A stretch of 64,000 bases of DNA from Acidovorax sp. Leaf78 (GCF_001422735.1 NZ_LMLZ01000003.1:1-64000); one strand, 5' to 3'. Counted from the stretch's first letter, positions 1 through 8,921 are shown. Notes: a model not told the origin generated them from the sequence alone. A program made the numbers and translations.

Positions 1-81
1 CGCAAGCTGCTGCGCATTGCCTTTGCCGTGTGGCGATCGGGCAAGCCGTTTGATGCTCATCGCATCACCCCAAGCGCTTGA
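1..81 (+). CDS. C-terminal end of an IS110/IS1111-like transposase (partial)
   Basis: The reading frame enters from the left edge and ends at a TGA at 79-81. Only 26 residues are visible, beginning RKLLRIAFAVWRSGKPFD, which resembles the Arg/Lys-rich tail of IS110-family (DEDD) transposases. These recombine DNA for insertion-sequence movement. The catalytic residues lie outside the window, so the call rests on the tail alone. A repeat of family B (88-181) follows within 10 bases. Whether the IS is intact cannot be judged. Confidence 0.5.
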   Translation, partial: RKLLRIAFAVWRSGKPFDAHRITPSA

Positions 82-87
82 CTCGAA

Positions 88-181
88 CCATAGAACCTTC
101 GCCAGGCCACCGGTGTCGTCCCCCTTCCCGAATCGCGCAGCGATTCGAGAGAAGGGGGAAGCCGCAAAGCGGCTCAGGGGG
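88..181 (-). repeat. Family B 3'-end repeat, copy 1
   Basis: Read on the minus strand it starts CCCCCTGAG, has a central C-run/G-run pair that can fold back, and ends with a GTGGCCTGGCG core, as in copies at 6629, 41048 and 62055. It begins seven bases past the stop codon of the minus-strand thioesterase gene. The internal part here carries an extra hairpin (cgaatcgc / gcgattcg). Confidence 0.75.
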
Positions 182-188
182 ATGGTCC

Positions 189-611
189 CTATCTAGGAGC
201 GAGGATCGCCATGGTCAGCCGCGACACGCAGGTCAGCTCGCCCGCGTCGTTGACCATGTCGATGTGCCACACCTGGGTGGTGCGCCCGATGTGGATGGGC
301 CGCGCGGTCGCCGTCACCCAGCCGCTGGTCGCAGAGCGCAGGTGGTTGGCGTTGATGTCCAGGCCCACGGCGTTGTGGCCTTCGGGGCTGGCGTAGTAGG
401 CGCCCACCGATCCCAGCGATTCGGCCAGGACCACGCTCACGCCGCCATGCAGCAGTCCAAACGGCTGCTTGGTGCGCTGGTCCACGGGCACGCGGCCGCG
501 CAGGAAGTCGTCACCCAATTCGATGATCTCGATGCCCAGGTGCGAGGCAGCGGTGTTGTGGTGGTCGGCGTTGAGACGGGCCAGATCGACAGGCTTTTTC
601 CAGATGGGCAT
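189..611 (-). CDS. Hotdog-fold thioesterase, PaaI/YdiI (MenI-like) family
   Basis: A 140-residue acyl-CoA thioesterase of the PaaI/YdiI hotdog family, which hydrolyses aromatic or hydroxylated acyl-CoA thioesters in the cytosol. The family signature is seen as LLHGG (H55-G56-G57) followed by the catalytic acid E64 in VLAESLGS, matching the spacing in E. coli YdiI (136 aa). The frame is open further upstream (to 674), but the start at 611 gives the family length and begins MPIWKKPVDL, typical of homologues. No strong Shine-Dalgarno sequence is visible. The physiological substrate is unknown; no menaquinone or paa genes are nearby. Confidence 0.85.
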   Translation of the reverse strand: MPIWKKPVDLARLNADHHNTAASHLGIEIIELGDDFLRGRVPVDQRTKQPFGLLHGGVSVVLAESLGSVGAYYASPEGHNAVGLDINANHLRSATSGWVTATARPIHIGRTTQVWHIDMVNDAGELTCVSRLTMAILAPR

Positions 612-761
612 GGTGGCTTCGGTCCGCAGTGGGAAGAAACCGTCCATTGTGCCCATCCCGCATCTGCCTGCCACTGCGGCCGGCGCATCCGTGGCCAGCC
701 CGGTCGCCCGCGTAGTCGGCGCTGACCGTGCAGGCGCGTGGCGCCTGCTGGTCTCGGTGAT

Positions 762-1913
762 TTATCCCACGAATTTCCCGTTGGCGCCCATCACGCCCAG
801 CTCCAGAAAGCGCGAGCCCACATACGGCGCGCTGCCTGCGTAGTCGATCATCAGGCCACCCATGTCGTTGCTGCGGATGCCCGCCAGTGCGTTGCGCAGC
901 TTGCCGCGGGTCAGCTCACGGCCGGTGCGCTCCAGGCCTTCGGTCAGCACGCGGGCGTTCACATAGCCTTCGAAGCTGCGGGCCGAAAATTCCTGAAAAC
1001 CTGCGGCCTTCATGGCGCGCTGGTAGTCGCGCACCAGGGCCACGCTGGTGCGGCTCGCGTCGGGCAGCACCATCGACAGGGCCAGGCCGGAAGCCTTGCC
1101 GCCCAGCTGGCGCAGGTTGTCGCCCGACAGCGCCACGCTGGTCGCGGCCAGCGGGGTGCTGGGCGACACCTTCTTGAACTCGCTGATCAGCGATGCCGAC
1201 ACATCGCCCGCGGTGCCCAGCAGCACCGTGGTGGGCTTGGCGGCCACGGCCTGCTTGACCACGTCGGCCACCTGGGCGCCCTGTGCGTCGAGCTTGAAGG
1301 CCTTGGGTGCAGGCTGCTTGGCGGCCTTCATGGCGTTGTTCACGTCGGCCAGGAATTCGCGGCCGAACGCCGTGTCCTGGTACACGATGGCCAGGTCGGT
1401 GATGCCCATGGCCACCAGCTTTTGCGTCAGGCGCTGGGCCTCGTCGGAGTAGCTGGCACGCACGTGGAACACCGAGCGGTAGTCCGCCTTGCGCAGCGAC
1501 GTCGCGCCGCTTTGCGGGGCCACGTAGGGGATCTGCGCTTCGTCCACCAGCGGCAGGATGCGCTGGTTGTTGGCCGTGCCCATGCACGACAGCAGCGCCA
1601 CCACGCCGCCGTCGGCGATCAGCTTGCGCGCGTTGGCTTCGGAGCGCGCTGCGTCATAGCCGTCGTCCAAAACCACCAGCTTCAGTTCACGGCCGTGGAT
1701 GCCGCGGGCGTTCGCCTGGGCGATGCCTGCGTCCAGCCCCTGCTTGAGCTCCTTGCCCAGGCTGGCCAGCGGGCCGGTGAGGCCGATGGAGCAGCCGATG
1801 GCCACGCTCTTGGCGTCCATCGGGTCCTGCACGCCCACGGCGCGCGAGGGGTTGGCAAACAGCAGGCCGGTGCTGGCGGCGACAAGGGATTGGGTGAACT
1901 GGCGACGTTGCAT
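762..1913 (-). CDS. ABC transporter substrate-binding protein, LivK-like (branched-chain amino acid type)
   Basis: A 383-residue periplasmic ligand-binding protein (Peripla_BP_6 type). The N-terminus MQRRQFTQSLVAASTGLLFA is an export signal with a twin-arginine-like RRxF motif. The mature part begins VAIGCSIGLTGPLASLGKELKQG, typical of LivK-type receptors, and continues with ligand-fold motifs such as VYQDTAFGREF. Family members feed amino acids, amides or aromatic acids to Liv-type permeases. No permease or ATPase gene lies next to it, so this is an orphan receptor that must share a transporter or act as a sensor. The start at 1913 is set by the signal peptide; the frame is open upstream but lacks family similarity. 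Confidence 0.88.
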   Translation of the reverse strand: MQRRQFTQSLVAASTGLLFANPSRAVGVQDPMDAKSVAIGCSIGLTGPLASLGKELKQGLDAGIAQANARGIHGRELKLVVLDDGYDAARSEANARKLIADGGVVALLSCMGTANNQRILPLVDEAQIPYVAPQSGATSLRKADYRSVFHVRASYSDEAQRLTQKLVAMGITDLAIVYQDTAFGREFLADVNNAMKAAKQPAPKAFKLDAQGAQVADVVKQAVAAKPTTVLLGTAGDVSASLISEFKKVSPSTPLAATSVALSGDNLRQLGGKASGLALSMVLPDASRTSVALVRDYQRAMKAAGFQEFSARSFEGYVNARVLTEGLERTGRELTRGKLRNALAGIRSNDMGGLMIDYAGSAPYVGSRFLELGVMGANGKFVG

Positions 1914-2309
1914 GGTGAAAAAGCTCGCAGACAAAAAAGAACCAGCCCCGGATGGGGGCTGGTGGGGGCAGACACGGGAGAGGTCCATGGACCTAGGGAA
2001 AACCCTTATTTTATCTAGCGATGCTGGCAATTGGCTGTCGAAGGTCCCTGCCGTGCACAGAGCATGCCCCTGATACGCCAACAGGGGCGATGCCGAGTCC
2101 TCGCGTTGTGCTGCCTGTGCCCGCGCGCCGGCCACATCGACAGGCCATGGCCAGGCAGACGATGGGAGGGTGATGACAAGGCCCCCCAATTTTTGACGCG
2201 GCGACGCTGGCCTGGTCTCGCGTTGGTTTCTGCCTAGAATTCGACGGCGAGCATCGCATAGGGCGCATACAGCGGCCTGCGGTGGTCATCCATCAAGGGG
2301 CATGAACAC
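1914..2309. other. Intergenic region with leader of the LivK-like gene
   Basis: No convincing gene. It holds a minus-strand intrinsic terminator (1931-1962) close to the LivK-like start and a perfect 14-bp palindrome AGGTCCATGGACCT near 1980-1993. The divergent promoters of the LivK-like gene and of the hydrolase at 2310 must lie here. Confidence 0.5.
1931..1962 (-). terminator. Intrinsic terminator in the 5' leader of the LivK-like gene
   Basis: On the minus strand an 8-bp G/C stem (CCAGCCCC pairing with GGGGCTGG) is followed by a run of T. It sits about 18 bases upstream of the start at 1913 and inside its presumed leader, so it may work as an attenuator. There is no minus-strand gene upstream for it to terminate. 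Confidence 0.6.
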
Positions 2310-3128
2310 ATGACCGGACAACCAGCGGCAGAATTTCGGCGACGTGCATGGCTGTGTATCGCCGCAGCGTCCGCCGCCTTGGCAGGGACCGCACAGCAAG
2401 CCCGTGCGCAGGACGTGGCATCCAAACCCTGCGCTGTGATCCTGATGCACGGCAAATGGGGCAGCCCGCAGTTCATCGGGCACTTCGGGCGCCGGTTGGA
2501 GCCCTACTGCGCCGTCAACGCCATCGAAATGCCGTGGTCCCAGCGACGCAACTACGACATCCCTTACCCCCAGGCGCTCAAGGAAGTCAGCGCACAGGTG
2601 CAGGCCTTGCGCGCCAAGGGCTACCAACGCGTGGTGGTCATGGGGCAAAGTTTTGGCGCCAATGCCGCCATGGCCTACATGGCGCAAGAGGGCGATGCCG
2701 ATGCCGTGGTGGCGCTGGCGCCTGGGCATGTGCCTGCTTTCACGTATTCCAAAGGCATCGGCAAAGAAGCAGTGGACAAGGCGGGTGAACTGGTGAAGGG
2801 GGGCCAGGGCAGTGAAAAACTGGCGATGGAAGACTTCAACCAGGGCAAGCGCCAGAGCATTCGCATGCCGGCCGATGTGCTCTGGAGCTACTTCGATCCC
2901 GCAGGGTTGGGACACATGCCGCGCACGGCCGCGGCGTTCAAAAAGCCGGTGCCGTTTCTGTGGGTCATCGGCACCAACGACCCGCTGTATGCCGCCGGCG
3001 AAGACTTCGCTTACCGAAAGGCCCCTGAACATCCCGCCAGCAAGCACCTGGTGGTGACTGCGGGCCACATCGACACCCCGGATGTCGCTGCGGCCCAGGT
3101 GCTGGACTGGTTGAAAAGCCTGCCCTGA
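2310..3128 (+). CDS. Secreted alpha/beta hydrolase
   Basis: 272 residues. The N-terminus carries Arg residues and a hydrophobic stretch ending in AGTAQQARAQD, a probable signal peptide with a twin-Arg-rich start (FRRRAW), so export to the periplasm is expected. The fold is alpha/beta hydrolase: AVILMHGKWGSP is the oxyanion-hole strand, VMGQSFGANAA the nucleophile elbow (Gly-Gln-Ser-Phe-Gly), and TAGHIDTP near the C-terminus supplies the likely catalytic histidine. The substrate is unknown. It is divergent from the LivK-like gene and convergent with the permease gene at 3153. Confidence 0.8.
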   Translation: MTGQPAAEFRRRAWLCIAAASAALAGTAQQARAQDVASKPCAVILMHGKWGSPQFIGHFGRRLEPYCAVNAIEMPWSQRRNYDIPYPQALKEVSAQVQALRAKGYQRVVVMGQSFGANAAMAYMAQEGDADAVVALAPGHVPAFTYSKGIGKEAVDKAGELVKGGQGSEKLAMEDFNQGKRQSIRMPADVLWSYFDPAGLGHMPRTAAAFKKPVPFLWVIGTNDPLYAAGEDFAYRKAPEHPASKHLVVTAGHIDTPDVAAAQVLDWLKSLP

Positions 3129-3152
3129 GGCAGGCCCTGCAACCGGCTGCCG

Positions 3153-4445
3153 TTAACGACTGCTGCCGCGATTGAGCAGCGCGTACAGCAGGATGGCGCC
3201 GAATGTGGCGGTACCGATGCCGCCCAGCGCGAACTGGCCGAACTTGAGCGTGAAGTCGCCCGTGCCCAGGATGAGGGTAATGGCCGCCACGATCAGGTTC
3301 TTGTTCTGCGAGAAGTCCACCTTGTTGTCCACCCAGATCTTGGCGCCGGCCACTGCGATCAGGCCGAACACCACGATGGAGACACCGCCCATCACCGGCA
3401 GCGGAATGGTCTGGATCAGCGCGCCGAACTTGGGGCTGAAACCCAGCACCAGCGCGAACACGCCCGCCAGCAGGAACACGGCGGTCGAGTAGATCTTGGT
3501 CGCGGCCATCACGCCGATGTTCTCGGCATAGGTCGTCACGCCCGTGCCGCCCACGCCGCCGCTGACCATGGTGGCCACGCCGTCGCCGATGAACGCGCGG
3601 CCCATGTAGCGGTCCAGGTCGCGCCCGGTCATGGCCGTGACGGCCTTGATGTGGCCCAGGTTCTCGGCCACCAGGATGATGGCCACCGGGGCGATCAGCA
3701 GCATCGCGTTGCCGTCGAACACGGGCGCGGCGAAGTTGGGCATGCCCACCCACGCCGCGTTCGCCAGGATGGACAGGTCGATGGGCTTGCCCAGGCCCAG
3801 GCCGTTGGTCAGCACCGCATAGATGATGCTCGCCACGATCAGCCCCACCAGGATCAGCAGGCGCTGCACCATGCCGCGCGTGAGCACCGCCACCAGGCCC
3901 ACGCTCACGAAGGTCACCACCTGCATCCAGCTGTCGAAGTTGCTGGCCGCCATGTTCTTGATCGGGATGCCGGCCAGGTTCAGGCCGATCACCGCCACCA
4001 CCGAGCCCGTGACCACCGGCGGCATGAAGCGCTCGATCCAGCCTGTGCCAATGGCCTGCACCAGCGCGCCGATCAGCGTGTAGAGCAGGCCGCAGGCGAT
4101 GATGCCGCCCAGCGCCACGGCGATGTTGGCGTTGGGCCCCTTGCCCGCGTAGCCTGTGGCCGCGATCACCACGCCGATGAACGCGAAGCTCGAGCCCAGG
4201 TAGCTGGGCACCCGTCCGCCCGTCACGATAAAGAAGATCAGCGTGCCCACGCCGCTCATCAGGATGGCCACGTTGGGGTCAAATCCCATGAGGATGGGCG
4301 CCAGCACCGTCGCGCCGAACATGGCGATCACGTGCTGCAAACCCATCACCGCGGTCTGGGGCCAGGGCAGCCGCTCGTCGGGCGCTATCACCCCGCCTTG
4401 CTGCAGCACGGCAGCGCTTTTTTCTTGCCAGTTCATGAATCCCAT
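3153..4445 (-). CDS. uraA: Uracil-xanthine permease family (NCS2, UraA-like)
   Basis: 430 residues of inner-membrane nucleobase:proton symporter (NCS2/NAT, PF00860), normally 14 segments including two re-entrant ones. Diagnostic blocks are [18 protein letters not shown] and [19 protein letters not shown], which match the substrate-binding region of UraA. The Glu in AEN and the NIG motif are retained. Uracil is the most likely substrate by similarity, but xanthine or uric acid carriers share these blocks. The start at 4445 gives [11 protein letters not shown], as in homologues. It stands alone, convergent with the hydrolase gene and divergent from the zinc-ribbon gene. Confidence 0.85.
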   Translation of the reverse strand: MGFMNWQEKSAAVLQQGGVIAPDERLPWPQTAVMGLQHVIAMFGATVLAPILMGFDPNVAILMSGVGTLIFFIVTGGRVPSYLGSSFAFIGVVIAATGYAGKGPNANIAVALGGIIACGLLYTLIGALVQAIGTGWIERFMPPVVTGSVVAVIGLNLAGIPIKNMAASNFDSWMQVVTFVSVGLVAVLTRGMVQRLLILVGLIVASIIYAVLTNGLGLGKPIDLSILANAAWVGMPNFAAPVFDGNAMLLIAPVAIILVAENLGHIKAVTAMTGRDLDRYMGRAFIGDGVATMVSGGVGGTGVTTYAENIGVMAATKIYSTAVFLLAGVFALVLGFSPKFGALIQTIPLPVMGGVSIVVFGLIAVAGAKIWVDNKVDFSQNKNLIVAAITLILGTGDFTLKFGQFALGGIGTATFGAILLYALLNRGSSR

Positions 4446-4651
4446 GGATGTTCCTTGTACTTTGTAGTTCGAGGCGCGAATGCTAGTGGATGAATCCACC
4501 CGCGGTCCATGGAATGCAGGGAAGACCCGGGCCTGGGGCCGGGGGGCGACAGGGCGCACTGCGGGTGCAGCACAGCGGCACAGCGGCACAGCGTTAGGAT
4601 GCGGCCATCGGCGGGCGAGGGGGCCCGCCGTCATCACCCACAACGACAACC

Positions 4652-5416
4652 ATGATGCCATCCGCACCGTCCTGCCCATCGTGCCGCCAGCCCATGCAGG
4701 CCCACCTGTTCACCAGCAACACCGGGCACGAACTGGAGCTGGATATCTGCTACGGCTGCCAGGGCATCTGGCTCGACCGGTACGAGAACCTCAAGCTATC
4801 GCCCCAGGCCGTGGTGGACCTGTTCCGGCTGCTGCACGAACACCGCACCGATGAACACCGCCCGCTGGAGTCGCGCATGTCCTGCCCCCGCTGCAGCTGC
4901 TCGCTGGACAAGGGCTTCGACGTGGTGCGCAGCGGCCGCTACATGACCTACCGCTGCGCGCGCCAGCACGGCAGGTTCAGCACGTTCTCGTCGTTCATGG
5001 TCGAGAAAGGCTTCGTGCGCCACCTGACGCGCCCCGAGATCGACGACCTGGCCAAGCGCGTAGGCGCCATCTACTGCACCAGCTGCGGCGCGCCGGTGGA
5101 CATCCGCAAGGACCACGCGTGTCCTTACTGCCGCGCAGCGTTCTCGCTCATCGACCCTGATGCCGTGGTGCGGGCCATGGAAGGCTACGCCCGGGCCAGC
5201 GCCCGCCCGGCCCACGCCGCACCCGGCACGCACGCCGCCGCGGTGGACATCGGTGACGCCCTGGTGGCGCTGGAGCGCGACCGCAGCCGGGCCGAGCGGG
5301 AGCGGCAAAAAAGCGCGTTCAGCGGCAGGCGCGATAACGACGACGACTCCTTCACCGGTGACCTGCTGGCCGCGGGAATCTCGCTGGTGTGGGACGTCTT
5401 GATCAAAAGGGTGTGA
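4652..5416 (+). CDS. Multi-zinc-ribbon protein (TFIIB-type zinc ribbon)
   Basis: 254 residues. Cys pairs occur as C8-x2-C11, C33-x2-C36, C78-x2-C81 with C102, C142-x2-C145 and C157-x2-C160, forming about three zinc ribbons. The first, with DICYGCQGIWLDRYE, is the zf-TFIIB-type motif found in small bacterial proteins of unknown function. The C-terminal third is Arg/Ala-rich and low complexity, ending in a short hydrophobic stretch (GDLLAAGISLVWDVLI). No enzymatic domain is visible. It may bind nucleic acid or protein; this is inference. The start follows the position of the first Cys pair. Confidence 0.75.
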   Translation: MMPSAPSCPSCRQPMQAHLFTSNTGHELELDICYGCQGIWLDRYENLKLSPQAVVDLFRLLHEHRTDEHRPLESRMSCPRCSCSLDKGFDVVRSGRYMTYRCARQHGRFSTFSSFMVEKGFVRHLTRPEIDDLAKRVGAIYCTSCGAPVDIRKDHACPYCRAAFSLIDPDAVVRAMEGYARASARPAHAAPGTHAAAVDIGDALVALERDRSRAERERQKSAFSGRRDNDDDSFTGDLLAAGISLVWDVLIKRV

Positions 5417-5670
5417 ACCAACGCGCGCTCTTTTCCAAGTTTTCTTATACCCCTGCGCTGCGGCTCGGAATGGCCGCGTGGCCCCGGGGTTGGCGCCACA
5501 ATGGGCAAGGCACTGGCCCTTGCGCCCCGGCCGTCCAGGCGGCTCAGCGTCCGCGGTGGCCCGCCACAGCGCGCGGACCGCAGCCCGGGCCGTTGCGGGG
5601 CCCACCCGCTTGCTTTCGCCGATGCATCCCGCCCACCGTGGCGCCCCTGCGACCCCAGGAGGAGACGATC

Positions 5671-6636
5671 TTGCCGCTGCAGCCATCATCCCCCACCCGA
5701 CGCCGTACCAAAGCATCCGCGCCCCGCACCGTGGCGCCCCGCCGCGCAGTGCCTGGCGCTGCTGCATCCCGCAGCGCGGCCGCCGCCGCCACACCGGGGC
5801 ACGCAGCGCTGCCCGCCGTGCCCAGCACTTTGCTCATCCCGCTGGCGGCACGGGCGCGGGGCGACCATTATTTTCCGTGGCTGGCGTGCGGCGATGCGGT
5901 GGCTGCCGAGCTGCTGGAGCGCCTGGGCGCCGACGTGGAGGCCTACCTCAACGACCTGCCCACGGTGCTCAACGTGCTGTGGCGCACGCGGTTCATTCGC
6001 GACACGGCGCAGGGATTCTTCCTGATGCACCCCGGGGCCCAGGGCGTGAACCTGGGCTGCGGCTTGTCGCACCATTTTCAGTGGCTGGACACCGGTGCCA
6101 ACCACTGGCTGGACGCCGACCTGCCCGAGGTGATGGCGCTGCGCCGCCCCTTGCTGCCTGCGCAGTGCCCGCGCGCCCGCCTGGCCGAGGTGGACATCAC
6201 CGAGCCCGGCTGGTGGGGCCGCCTGGGCCTGCCGACGCGTGATGCCGCCGCCGGCGAGCCGCCGCCGCAGCCCGTGCTGGTGCTGTGCGAAGGCGTGCTG
6301 ATGTACCTGGAGCCCGCGCAGGTCGAGGCCGTGCTGACCGAGTTCGCGCAGTGCGCGCCCGCGGGCTCGCGCCTGGTGCTGGATGTGCTGACCCACCGCG
6401 CAGTGGGCACGGCGGCCCGCCATGCGAGCGTGGGGCCCACCGGGGCCGAGTTCCGCTGGGGCGTGGCGCGCCTGTCCGACCTGGCCGCCGTGCACCCGCG
6501 CCTGGAGCTGCTGCACGAGCACAGCGTGGCGGAATGCTATGGCTGGGCGGGCCTGGCGCTGGAGACGCTGTGGTGGCCCTGGCTGGGCGCGCCGCTGTAC
6601 GGCATGGTGACGCTGGGGGTGCACGACTCCCCCTGA
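5671..6636 (+). CDS. Class I SAM-dependent methyltransferase, leucine carboxyl methyltransferase-like (LCM)
   Basis: 321 residues. The core GVNLGCGLSHHFQWLD is the SAM-binding loop, WLDADLPEVMALRR the next strand, and LVLCEGVLMYLEPAQVEAVL is the signature of LCM/PPM-type methyltransferases (PF04072). It methylates carboxyl or hydroxyl groups of small molecules; the target is unknown. The frame is open much further upstream, but the start is taken as TTG at 5671 because AGGAGGAG (5657-5664) lies six bases before it. The first 45 residues are Arg/Ala/Pro-rich and probably unstructured. The TGA stop lies inside repeat B copy 2. Confidence 0.78.
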   Translation: MPLQPSSPTRRRTKASAPRTVAPRRAVPGAAASRSAAAAATPGHAALPAVPSTLLIPLAARARGDHYFPWLACGDAVAAELLERLGADVEAYLNDLPTVLNVLWRTRFIRDTAQGFFLMHPGAQGVNLGCGLSHHFQWLDTGANHWLDADLPEVMALRRPLLPAQCPRARLAEVDITEPGWWGRLGLPTRDAAAGEPPPQPVLVLCEGVLMYLEPAQVEAVLTEFAQCAPAGSRLVLDVLTHRAVGTAARHASVGPTGAEFRWGVARLSDLAAVHPRLELLHEHSVAECYGWAGLALETLWWPWLGAPLYGMVTLGVHDSP

Positions 6637-6701
6637 GTCGCCTTCGGCGCCTTCTCCCGCAGGGGGACGCCACCCGTGGCCTGGCGGAGCCAGTTCCACG
6701 G
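6629..6701 (+). repeat. Family B 3'-end repeat, copy 2
   Basis: In gene orientation it starts CCCCCTGAGTCGCC and ends GTGGCCTGGCGGAGCCAGTT plus a few bases. The TGA within CCCCCTGAG is the stop codon of the methyltransferase gene, so the repeat overlaps coding sequence by eight bases. Confidence 0.8.
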
Positions 6702-6741
6702 TGGCACTGGCTTTGGGGTGCGCCAGTTGCAACGGCAGCGT

Positions 6742-6838
6742 GCTATTGAAAATATAGCTGGTGGCACTTGTCGGATTTGGGTTGCAGTGCAAATGCGGCT
6801 GCAGGCTAATCCAGGCGGGCGCTGGCGGCTATGTTTTT
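6742..6838. repeat. Two family A repeats in inverted orientation
   Basis: A plus-strand copy starts GCTATTGAAAATATAGCTG at 6742. A minus-strand copy (about 6801-6838) reads AAAAAACATAGCCGCCAGCG and supplies the TAG stop codon of ubiM. Together they fill the space between the methyltransferase and ubiM 3' ends. Confidence 0.65.
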
Positions 6839-8178
6839 TGAAGTGGTGCAGGGTTGCGGCCCGCTGCCAGTGCCTGTATCCATCCGGGCGGCTTGCCGGT
6901 CAGCTGGCCCACGATGGCGGCTTGCAGGGGAGGCAGGCGGCGTGCGCCTTGCAGCACCAGTTGGCGCAGCAGGCGGGGCAGGGGGCGTGCGTCGGTGTAC
7001 AGCCGCACGATGGCGTTGGTGCCTTCGTAGATCGGCCATGCATGGTGGTGGTGGGCGCGCGCGTAGGCGGCCAGCACGCGGCTGTCGCCGATGTCGCGGC
7101 CCCGGCGGCGCGCGGTCTGCAGGGCGGTGGTCAGGCGCTCCACGCCGGCCAGGCCCAGGTTGTAGCCGTGGGCCGTCACCGGGTGCATGCCCACGGCGGC
7201 GTCGCCCAGCAGGGCGCAGCGGTGGGCGGCAAAGCGGTCTGCGTACACGGCCACCAGCGGGTAGGCGTGGCGTTCGCCGTCGAGCTGCATGGGCCCCAGG
7301 CGGCCGCGGAACTGCGCCTGCACCTGGGCGGCAAATTCGCAGGCGGGCAAGGCCATCAGAGCGGCTGCATCTGCAGCGCCCGCGGTAACGACGACCGAGC
7401 AGAGATGTCGGCTGCCGGCGGAGTCGGTTGCATCCAACGTATCCACCGCATCCGGCAGAGGCAGTATGGCCAGCGTGCGCTCGTAGCCAAAACACTCGTG
7501 CGCCACGCCACCGTGGGGCAGGGCATGGTGCATGCGGCAGACGATGACGGTGCGGCCGAAGTCCGTCATGCGCGCGCCGATGCCCAGCTGTCGACGCGTG
7601 GCCGAGAAGCGGCTGTCGGCCGCCACCAGCAGCGGTGCCTGCAGCCGCTCGGTCGGCGGTGTCGCGCTGTAGATGCCGGGGCGCGCCGCGGGGTCGGACG
7701 GCAGGCGGTATTCCAGCTCGGCATGCGTGGCCAGGGTGGCGACGCGTGTCACCTGCGCGCCGGTCACGATGCGCACTCCAGGCGTTTGCGCAGCCACTGC
7801 ATGGGCCGTGCGGCGCAGCGCGTGGTTGGGCACGATGAAGCCCAGGGCATCATGGCCCGCGCGCCGGGCATCGAGCTGCAGCGCGCTGTGTTGGCCGAGC
7901 GGCCCGTCGTGCACCTGCGCCGTGCGGATGGCACCGGTCTCGTGCGACGCGAGCAGCGCCCAGGTGCCCAGCCGCTGCAGCGTGGCGCGGCTGGGGTGGG
8001 TCAGCGCGATCTCGCGGCCGTCGGGCGCGGGGTCCGCCAACGCAGCTTGCGGTTGCTGCTCGACCACGGTGGCGGTGAACCCCGCCTGGGCGAGCGAGAT
8101 GGCCAGCGACAGGCCCGCAGGCCCCGCGCCGACGATGAGGACGTCGCTGTGAGAAAGGGAGGTGGCGGTGGATGTCAT
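6829..8178 (-). CDS. ubiM: FAD-dependent 5-demethoxyubiquinol hydroxylase, UbiM type
   Basis: 449 residues of the UbiH/UbiF/VisC/COQ6 flavin monooxygenase family, which hydroxylates the benzoquinone ring in ubiquinone synthesis. The FAD Rossmann loop is VLIVGAGPAGLSLA (about residues 13-26). Further marks are DGREIALTHPSRATLQRLG and ALLGDAAVGMHPVTAHGYNLGL, the second FAD-binding block; the GMHPVTAHGYN form is what I know from UbiM rather than UbiH or UbiI. By family knowledge UbiM can serve several ring positions. The start at 8178 places the FAD motif near the N-terminus. The stop TAG lies within a family A repeat. The exact position hydroxylated cannot be read from sequence. Confidence 0.8.
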   Translation of the reverse strand: MTSTATSLSHSDVLIVGAGPAGLSLAISLAQAGFTATVVEQQPQAALADPAPDGREIALTHPSRATLQRLGTWALLASHETGAIRTAQVHDGPLGQHSALQLDARRAGHDALGFIVPNHALRRTAHAVAAQTPGVRIVTGAQVTRVATLATHAELEYRLPSDPAARPGIYSATPPTERLQAPLLVAADSRFSATRRQLGIGARMTDFGRTVIVCRMHHALPHGGVAHECFGYERTLAILPLPDAVDTLDATDSAGSRHLCSVVVTAGAADAAALMALPACEFAAQVQAQFRGRLGPMQLDGERHAYPLVAVYADRFAAHRCALLGDAAVGMHPVTAHGYNLGLAGVERLTTALQTARRRGRDIGDSRVLAAYARAHHHHAWPIYEGTNAIVRLYTDARPLPRLLRQLVLQGARRLPPLQAAIVGQLTGKPPGWIQALAAGRNPAPLQKT

Positions 8179-8489
8179 GGCCGAGGAGCGGGTGCACCGC
8201 CCGGTACGCAAGCCCCTGCAATCGGAGGGGACCGCCTGCCATTGTGGATGCGCCCGTGGCGGCCGGGTTTGCCCTGCATCAAGCCTGACGAGGTGCTGGC
8301 GGCTGGCCGCACATTGGCAACGCACGGGCCATGCGGTGGCGATGGGGATCTGTGGAGGCTGTGGGCAGCATGACGAAGCCACCCAGATGGCCCGTCAAAG
8401 TAATTGCTATCAAATAAATAGCTGCTGACGCCCGCCCATCCAGCGGTAGGCCGTCAAAAAACTAAAAAAGTGCCTGATAGAAGCTGTGC
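8179..8489. other. Intergenic region upstream of ubiM
   Basis: No gene recognised. It contains a family A repeat (8405-8455) and the ubiM promoter region. The next gene ends at 8490 on the minus strand, so ubiM could also be reached by read-through from it. Confidence 0.5.
8405..8455 (+). repeat. Family A interspersed repeat
   Basis: GCTATCAAATAAATAGCTG followed by ctgacgcccgcccatccagcggtagg: the ATAGCTGCTG core and AGCGGTAG end of family A. Here it does not follow the gene orientation seen for most other copies. Confidence 0.65.
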
Positions 8490-8921
8490 TCAGGCGCGTG
8501 CCGACTTGCGGGCAGAGGCTTTGGCGGGCTTCTTCTTGCGGGCACCGCCTGCGGGCTTGCCGCGCAGGTGCAGCGCCCAGGTGACCAGCAGCCACAGGTA
8601 CGCGGCCAGCACACTGTAGGCGGCCACGGCGGCCAGCGACAAGGGCTGCGCTGAGATGGAGCGTGGGTTGGCCATCGTCTCCAGCAACTGGCGGGTGCCC
8701 ATGCCCAGCACGGCATCGCGGCTGCCCGAGCGGGCCATGCGCGCGGCCATGAAGATGAAGAACTCCATCAGCAATGCACCGATCAGGAAGCACGCCAGCA
8801 GCGCCATCAGGTGCGCCAACGCACGCCTGTCTCCCTTGGCCAGAAAGTAGATGGCAGACACCAGCACCAGCGCGGGCAGCAGGTAGGCCAGTGCAGGCCA
8901 GGCGGACGTGAGAAAGTGCAT
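8490..8921 (-). CDS. Membrane protein of unknown function
   Basis: 143 residues with about three or four hydrophobic segments: a first in WPALAYLLPALVLVSAIYFLA, then LAHLMALLACFLIGALLMEFF, and a third in LAAVAAYSVLAAYLWLLVTWAL. The C-terminus is a Lys/Ala/Arg-rich tail (KKKPAKASARKSARA), probably cytoplasmic. I do not recognise the family. The start at 8921 was chosen because the hydrophobic part begins directly after it. It lies upstream of ubiM on the same strand, about 310 bases away. Confidence 0.7.
   Translation of the reverse strand: MHFLTSAWPALAYLLPALVLVSAIYFLAKGDRRALAHLMALLACFLIGALLMEFFIFMAARMARSGSRDAVLGMGTRQLLETMANPRSISAQPLSLAAVAAYSVLAAYLWLLVTWALHLRGKPAGGARKKKPAKASARKSARA

Noticed and set aside
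1-81. A complete insertion sequence at the left edge
   Set aside because: Only the last 26 codons are inside the window and no terminal inverted repeat could be defined.
738-2018. Long open frame opposite the LivK-like gene
   Set aside because: Composition (His/Ala/Gly/Arg-rich, no domain) is that of an antisense shadow of a GC-rich gene.
3651-4493. Long open frame opposite the permease gene
   Set aside because: His/Arg/Gln-rich translation without motifs, fully explained by the permease on the other strand.
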